A stretch of DNA of 64,000 nucleotides from Macrocybe gigantea. Lineage: Eukaryota > Basidiomycota > Agaricomycetes > Agaricales > Callistosporiaceae. The DNA lies in NCBI GenBank assembly GCA_011319805.1, contig SJRY01000023.1, positions 30,328 through 94,327 of the forward strand, read 5' to 3'. A program made the translations under genes and the position numbers. Under the pieces are notes generated by a model. That model saw only the letters and a list, made by a program, of their open reading frames with translations. It had not been told where the DNA came from and searched no databases. Every line of letters begins with the position of its first letter. Within the stretch, counting starts at the first letter, position 1. Below are positions 57,364 to 64,000 of the stretch, piece after piece.

Positions 57364-58580
57364 ATGGCTTCCCGCAAGTTTGTTATCCGTGTCCCAGCGA
57401 CTTCAGCCAACATTGGACCAGGTTTTGATGTCGTCGGACTGTCGCTTTCTTTATATTTAACCCTCACAGTGACCATCCCAGCTGTTCCGGAATACTCTCC
57501 TTCTCGACCGCCTTCACTCACCTATTCAGGAGAAGGCGCCGATGAAGTGCCCTTGGACGCATACAAAAACCTCACCACACGCGTGGCGCTTTACGTCCTG
57601 CGGTGTCACCAGCTAAAGTACTTCCCTTCCGGCGTCACGATCCATGTTCACAACGAAATCCCCTTTGGTCGCGGTCTCGGGTCGTCCGGCGCTGCTGTAA
57701 TAGCTGGTGTATTGCTGGGCAACGAACTCGGCCAGCTCAATCTGCCCACGGAGAGGATGCTAGACTTTGCGTTGATGGTGGAGCGGCATCCGGACAACGT
57801 TACAGCCGCTCTTGTGGGTGGATTTGTAGGCTCGTATTTAAAGGAACTTGACGAAGAGGCGAGCGAAGCCGCAAGTGTCCCGTTGAGCGAAGTTTTGCCA
57901 GAATATCCTCCCGACGCCGGTGAGGACTGGGGTTTATACCCTCCACCTCCCATACCTCCCTTCGGGATCGGTCATTTTATTCGCTTCGGATGGTCCAAGA
58001 GCATAAAAGCCGTCGCCATCATACCCAGATTTGAACTGAGCACAGCTACGGCGCGTGAAGTCTTACCCACAACGTACAGCAGGAAAGACCTCGTAAGCGT
58101 GGTGCACCATCAAAGACTGGCGTCATATTGACCGTTGTCTCAGGTGTTCAATCTTCAGCGGCTGGCCGTACTCACGACGGCATTGGGACAGACGCCTCCT
58201 GATCCGGGCCTGATTTACGAGGCCATGAAAGATCGTGTGCACCAACCTTATCGTAAAGGATTGGTGGGTCGTTGCGTTTGAGTGCTCTCACATACCCCGT
58301 TGACCTTCTCCATCAGATTCCTGGTTTACCTGAGGTCACCTCTTGTATCACACCTGAAACGCATCCTGGTCTACTTGGGATATGTTTGTCAGGTGCTGGA
58401 CCTACAATACTGGCCCTGGCGACGGGGGGATATCAACTCATTGCCGAAGATGCTCGAGCCATTTTCAAAAAGCAAGGAATAGAAATTGACTGGAAGGTGC
58501 TTGAGGTTGTCGGGGGAAGTATTCTTGATCGTCTGGACGTAGATGCGGAAAAAGAATGGATAAATCATTGTAAGTCATAA
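57364..58580 (+). CDS. THR1: Homoserine kinase (GHMP family)
   Basis: Thr1 phosphorylates homoserine in threonine biosynthesis. Three exons in frame: 57364-58092, 58144-58263 and 58317-58580. The ATG at 57364 opens MASRKFVIRVPATSANIGPG, with the GHMP motif 1 (PATSANIGPGFD). The ATP-binding GHMP motif is PFGRGLGSSGAA. The C-terminal motif is CLSGAGPTILAL. Length is about 370 residues, as expected. The frame is intact. It converges on the dynein gene, with about 100 bp between the stops. Confidence 0.96.
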
Positions 58581-58680
58581 GCGTACATTAGACAAGATTA
58601 ATGAGGCCCATAAGCGTGCTTGCAAGGTATAATGGTCGTTGCGATGGGTATGTAATCTGCAGTCGTGCATGTTCCCTCCA

Positions 58681-61600
58681 TCAGCCTCCTGCTGTCAGAC
58701 AGACTGCCCGGGTGGCCACCAGTGCCCCGGCGTTGGTATCGAATGGCAATTCAACGGTGAAGAGCACATCGCTGCGGTCATTGTTCAGATAGACAGGCAA
58801 GTTGACCAATCCTTCTCTTGATTCGTCCTCGCCAGACTGGACCCAGCGAATTTGCGATGGATTGAGTCTCACGGATTCGCCATTGTTCAGAACGAGATTG
58901 TTTGAGACCCAAGACGCGCCCTCGAGGACCAAGCCTGTTGCCGAGTTAGCATGAGCTTATTGATCACATCGTCACAACATACCATCAACGATGAAAGCCC
59001 CTGGATCGTTCACGCGTTCTATATCCAGGCGAAGATTCAAGGTTTCCAAACTCCATTTCTTTCGATGTGCGACTGCCTGTCGTGTGGCGGTGACGTATGC
59101 TTCGGGATAAAACAAGCCACCAAGCCAGACTTCGACGTTGGCAAGATTATCGAGGTTGGCAATTCCGTCAAGCTGTACCAGTCGTCGAGAGAAGTCTGCA
59201 ATCCAGCCGTTGACTGCCATTGCTTTCGTCACTTTATATCGCCGCCAGTGGTCCGGAATGGTGCCTGGGGCAGCTTAACGTAAGTAGATGATATGCAGGC
59301 CTATCCAGTTGCGTTACATGCCTTTAGTCAACGAACTCATCAAAGTCCTCAGATGGTTGGTCTGTTTCAGTTCTCCCAAGCAGACTTTCACGACGTCTGC
59401 AAGGTCCTTTCTAACTTGGCTTAGAAGCCTGCTTCCCACAGCACCCTCTCGGAAGAATAACCGATACAACGGATCAGAATCGCCGGATTGTTTCTCAAGG
59501 ACATTGAATTTCTGGAAAGCAACTTGGGCGATTTCACTCCAAAGAAACTGCACTAAACGCACCTCGGGCAGTTGGTTCAACCATTCCCGGCACCGATCCA
59601 GCAACATCCGCATCCAGGCAGGTTGGGAAGACGGTGACTTAGATGTTGCCGATGAAGCAGCATCTTCATCATCGTCGGCGAGCATGCGCATCTTCCGCAG
59701 TTTTCCAAGCAACTCATTGCCTTAGAGTGCGATGTCTTCAGCCTAACATATGACGCAACTGGGGGTGAAGCTTACCTTGCGCAATGGCGATCACGCGCTC
59801 GGCAGTTGGTGGCAGGCTGAGCCACGAAGGAGGTTCCCGATCTGGCAGAGCTTGCGTCCAGGAGATGAAGTTCTCCAACTTGGTGCCGTCGGGTGCATCT
59901 AAGAGCTGACCACCGGACACATTCGATACCAAATTAAAATCAACATTGTAAGCTGATGGCGTGAAAAGTTCATCGACAAAGGCATCCAGAATTCGCTGAT
60001 CGAAGTCACTGTCCACTCTACCACCATAGACCGATTGCTTAATGAGGGTGCGAAGAGCGTCCCATGGGATAATCGCGGGGTCTATGTTTGTTCGCCCTTT
60101 TGAGACGGAGTCCAACCAAGAGTCTATGGTCCCGAAAGCAGACGCCATATCCGAGTCATTGAAGTCGTACGCTTTGCTCCAGCCCAGAGGGACATAGCGC
60201 AGACGTTCCTGGACGACAGCGTGGAACCATGCGAGGAGGAAGTACAGTCGGACCTTCTCCGTTGGTCCTTGGGACAAACGGGCTGGCGCTATGCTTCGAA
60301 GAGAGTCCAACAAGTTAGCCTTGACCCCTGGAGGCGGTTCGTTCATGATGAGACGTGATTGACGCAAAATGTTCACGGGGATTGAAGGATTGGCTTCCAT
60401 GGTCAAAAACAAACGGAAAGAACGATGTGGATTCAACGTCTGCAACTTCTTCTCTAACTGGCTTAACCATGTAGGCGCCAGATGAACATTTTTCAATAGC
60501 ACCCAAGTGCCTTGTCGTGATGCGGCAGCGATAGCTTGATCTGCGAGCGTGAATCCCTCTTGAGAGCCCATTGCAACAGATGTTGAACGAGTGCCTGTGT
60601 TCTTGATAAGGTTTTCCACCCGGTAGCTTGCGTCATAGCCTGGTACAGAGATTAATGCGACGGGAGTGGATGGAGGAACTTCGTCGGATACTATAGCAGA
60701 AAGATCATAGGCTGATTCTGCAGCTAGGTCCATCGCAAACACGGCCCAGACATAGATCGCCGTGGCCTGTAATAACCTGTCTGGCCGGAAACATTTGATA
60801 ATCAAGAGAGCTCGAATGGCCTCCAGAACAGCTATGTAAATATATCAGCGGTCGGATTGTGATAGCATTGGATGGGCTTACACGAGGCGGGTTCCCAGGG
60901 CGTCGGGACACATTGCTCCGGTGTACTGGACTCGACGAAATTGATCCACTCATCTTCATGATCTGTCATATGCGTCACCACCGGTTTGAATACTGAATGC
61001 CTCGCAAAGCTGTCCAAACGCGTTGCTTGATCAGCGGTCAGGAAGGGAAATTGTGGGGTAGCAGGATTAATGTTTGAGATCGGAACGTTGTCCCCGCCTT
61101 CAAGCAAGAATTCCAGTTCATCGTTAATCTCTTCCACACCTCGCAACTTTATTTGAGATAGAAGGACGGCGAGCATGAGATGATCTCGATGCAGAAGAGC
61201 TCGAGAAGTCCGTTTGAAGATAACCAGGAAAAGGTCATCCAGAAGGATCTCCCGTCGGCGGCGATAATCCGTGATATTGCGTAGGTTAGGATTGTGATGG
61301 AGAATATAGTCAAAGATGTCAAGGAAGAACCTCAACGAGAATTGATAGAAGTGATTGACTAGATTGAGTTGCTCTAGGACGAAGTAAACGGCACTGCAGG
61401 CCTGGGCCAGAGGGAGATATTCCGCGGTTACCTGTTCTACTTCTCTCATGACGATGTCAGTCTCCTCGACCTTTCGGGTAATTTCTGCTGCTTCGCGCTT
61501 GAGTGTCTCTAAAGTATCAATGACTTTGTCATCATCAAGGATATTGCCAGTCGATTCATTGAGGGCCTGGAGGAGAAGCTTCTCCAACGTTCGCAAACGC

Positions 61601-64000
61601 AATCGGAATTCACCCTGGACTTTCATGAGATCCGTTCTCTTCTTCTCCGTGTCGGGCCTTTCGACTTTGAGTACCTGATCGAGCGATTGACTTTGGAGAC
61701 TGCTGCGAGTCATGGTGAAATTGACGAATGTCACCCTACTGCAGATATCAGGAGAGAACTCTACAGACGGATCACGTGTGGAGAGAAACATGGTGAAGGA
61801 CGGGGAGAAATCGATGTCTTGACTGCCTAATCGAATTAACACTCGCCCGCCCGTTCGACGGATTTCCTTGTTGAGAACGGCGTTCAAAATCGGATCGAGG
61901 CGCTCCACATCCTGAATTAACAGAGGATTTCCAAACCGTAGGGCACTCTCGAGGACTTTTAGGAAGGCTTCATCAAGGAAACTAGTGACCGTTATCTTCC
62001 TTTCTTTGTATTCATTCATAAGGAAGGTGGTAGCCTGTCCAGTGGGATCAATGATGAGAGGGTAGCGGTTAAAGCGTTTGAGCATGATCGCGTTTTCTGT
62101 TGTCAGGTTGTCGGAAGGCAGGGACTTCGACTGCCAGCCCAATCTGTCATCAGCCGTGGAAAGATATTCAGCGAAGGATAGTTCCGGCTTGAATTTGATG
62201 TTCGCGTCTGTCAAATGGCTTGACCATTCCTGCCACATGACTTCTCGATAATGTTGATCGAAGAAACCGCCGTAAGCCAGAAAAGCAGCTGAAACAAGCA
62301 CATCGCCAACAATAGTACTCATTTCCGCCTCGAAGGTGCGACTGCCTGCCTCCCAACGACCACGTTCGGAGGACAAACTTTCCAGCAGCTTCATGCTGCG
62401 ATCAACCTTGCTTTGGACACGCTCCATCTCCGATTTGATGGCCTGTGTTTCGCTAATAAGCAGAGCATATTCTTCCTTGTACTTCGCAATCTTCCCTCGA
62501 GCTCAGCTATCATGTCTATGATAGCTGCAGCTTGTTTCTTCGTGGTCTCGGCCTGTTGCTCTAATGAATGCACTTCGTTTCGAAGGGGCTCCACCTTATC
62601 AAGAATTTCTGAGAACCGCACTTGTGCCAAAACCCATTTGACTAGAGGGCCGCAGGCTTTACTGGCGCGTTGGACAGTTTCAAAGTTGAAGGAAGGTCGG
62701 CTGACGAAATCCCTTTTCATCATGTCCCGCGTTTGCTTGGACATTTGCGTAGTGTCGAAGTTGACAATGCGCTGGATAAAGTCATCACGACGGATAATTC
62801 CTTGGATAGTGCGCCAGCTGTCAATCTTGTGGCCGAGAATTGAGCAAACAGATTCCATAGCTAACTTCACGGCTTCAGGGGGGTTGGCCATAACACGAAC
62901 TTCCTGTAAGTGCTGTCTTTTGATGTTACTGACGGCTGCTTGGGCATCGAGGACGGCGGCTCGGCATCGGCCAAATCAGCCATAACAACAGCTCGGCGCT
63001 GTTCGATATTGTGATCTTGTTCGACGAGTGCGGCTTGAATCTCAATAGAGGCAGCTTTCTTCTGCTCAGCTTCTTGTTGATCGGCGACCATGCGTTTAAG
63101 CTTCTCGTTCGCCTCCGCATTTTTGGCCTCGAGTTGAGAGCGTTTGATTGCGAGGCTCTTGCGTAATTCTTCGACTTGCGTTACGGTGTCCTTGAGCTTA
63201 TCCAAACCGACATGCAAGTGACGTTGTTGCTCTTCAAGCTCGTCCCGCTTTTCTGTATAGAGACGGACATAATGACTGATGCTATCGATTCATGAGAAAA
63301 CGGGATGAACTATAATGAGGAGTATCACTCACAAGTCCAGATAATGCCTTGGCGTGACGTAGTTATAACGTCCCTGTCGACGACTGAGACGCTGATTGAC
63401 CTGATGAAGAGAGGAATGCACATGAACAAGAGCATTGACCACAGCTGTTCGATGGACCGGGGGCATAGAGAGACCTCGGTAAGCGATCGGAAAGTGAGCA
63501 GGAGGGTTATACGAAGGAAGGTCAAGGTCCAGAGTATGTGTGAATTCCATGCCCACTTGGTAGAATGCCTGATCTGACCAGTCTCCGAACCAATCTAAGA
63601 ACGCAACGATTGAACAATGCGGGAGAAGTAGCTGCTCGGGATGCTAAGCCATTTTCCGGGGATTCATGGTGAATACGACGTGGAGATTCTTGGCAACCTG
63701 CTGCGTGAACCATCTGTATAATTCTTCCTGGAGAATCAAGCATCAGGCCCGTCTCTCTGGGAGCCTTCTTTGCAGGCGGTCAATAGTGCAGCGTACTCGT
63801 CACCCTCGAAAAGACCAGGGACCTCGGCGTTGGCAAGCAGGGTGTTCATCCTTTCTAAGAATCCAGAGTCTAGCCGTTCGATTCACCATGATGAAGCATA
63901 TCTTTTCGCCTTTGCAACACTGCTCGGCGCAGGACGGTACGTAGATCATCATCGAAATCATCGCCAGTGTACTTGTTCGATACTTTAATTTGGAAGATGC
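58681..64000 (-). CDS. DYN1: Cytoplasmic dynein heavy chain, C-terminal part (5' end outside window)
   Basis: The minus-strand motor portion enters at the window end. It opens with the end of AAA4 and the start of the stalk: [18 protein letters not shown], then [12 protein letters not shown] and HYLDLI (63.3-63.5 kb). The stalk coiled coils ([20 protein letters not shown]) and microtubule-binding region ([16 protein letters not shown]) follow. AAA5 and AAA6 come next ([45 protein letters not shown]). The C-terminal domain ([37 protein letters not shown]) ends at TGA 58681-58683. Frame is lost by one base at 62492-62493 (ELEG to [12 protein letters not shown]) and at 62958-62959 (DAEP to AVLDAQAAV). 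Several introns are short. The gene continues beyond 64000. Confidence 0.95.

Noticed and set aside
4715..63217. Programmed ribosomal frameshifting as the cause of the many frame breaks
   Set aside because: The sites share no slippery heptamer or stop-codon context and all sit in short homopolymer runs, so consensus error is simpler.
1..64000. tRNA, rRNA, CRISPR arrays, transposon terminal repeats
   Set aside because: Reading both strands by eye I found no cloverleaf, repeat-spacer array, transposase or long terminal repeat that I could support.

Overview
This window is nuclear DNA from a filamentous basidiomycete, most likely an Agaricomycete. The evidence is short GT-AG introns (about 45-75 nt) in nearly every gene, dense packing on both strands, and a typical fungal gene set: VAC8, ROK1, SUB2, UTP5, PHO85, a GHMP homoserine kinase, cytoplasmic dynein, a Mak2/Mak3-type hybrid histidine kinase and secreted wall-polysaccharide hydrolases. 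I saw no prophage, CRISPR array, operon, rRNA gene or clear transposon.

Layout. 1-10 kb: the 3' end of an unrecognised gene, COQ3 (+), a BAG-domain co-chaperone (-), a secreted GH16 glucanase (-) and VAC8 (-). 10-17.4 kb: acyl-protein thioesterase (+), tRNA nucleotidyltransferase CCA1 (+), an HMG-box regulator (-) and the rRNA-processing helicase ROK1 (-). 18-26 kb: a GH43 exo-beta-1,3-galactanase with CBM35 (+), an Fpg-type DNA glycosylase (+), UTP5 (-) and the cyclin-dependent kinase PHO85 (+). 26.9-37.2 kb: one very large hybrid histidine kinase with an N-terminal kinase-like domain (-). 37-42.5 kb: SUB2 (-) and a VIT/vWA protein (-). 43-52 kb: an unknown protein (+), a Ser-rich protein (-), mitoribosomal protein mL43 (-) and an unknown nuclear-looking protein (+). 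52-57 kb: a PARP catalytic domain fused to an E2-like (UBC) domain (+). 57-64 kb: homoserine kinase (+) and the C-terminal part of a dynein heavy chain (-), which runs off the window end.

Functional themes. Most genes are unlinked housekeeping functions. ROK1 and UTP5 both act in 40S ribosome biogenesis, PHO85 and the hybrid kinase are signalling proteins, and GH16 and GH43 are secreted polysaccharide hydrolases.

Most important caveat. At least fourteen conserved genes or gene segments lose frame by exactly one missing base, nearly always inside a short G/C run (for example a C7 run at 39891-39897). Frame returns to the conserved protein when one base is added. Essential genes are affected (ROK1, UTP5), so this looks like consensus error in the assembly rather than gene decay. 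Automated gene models here would be split. The most interesting biology is the PARP-E2 fusion and the degenerate kinase module of the hybrid histidine kinase.
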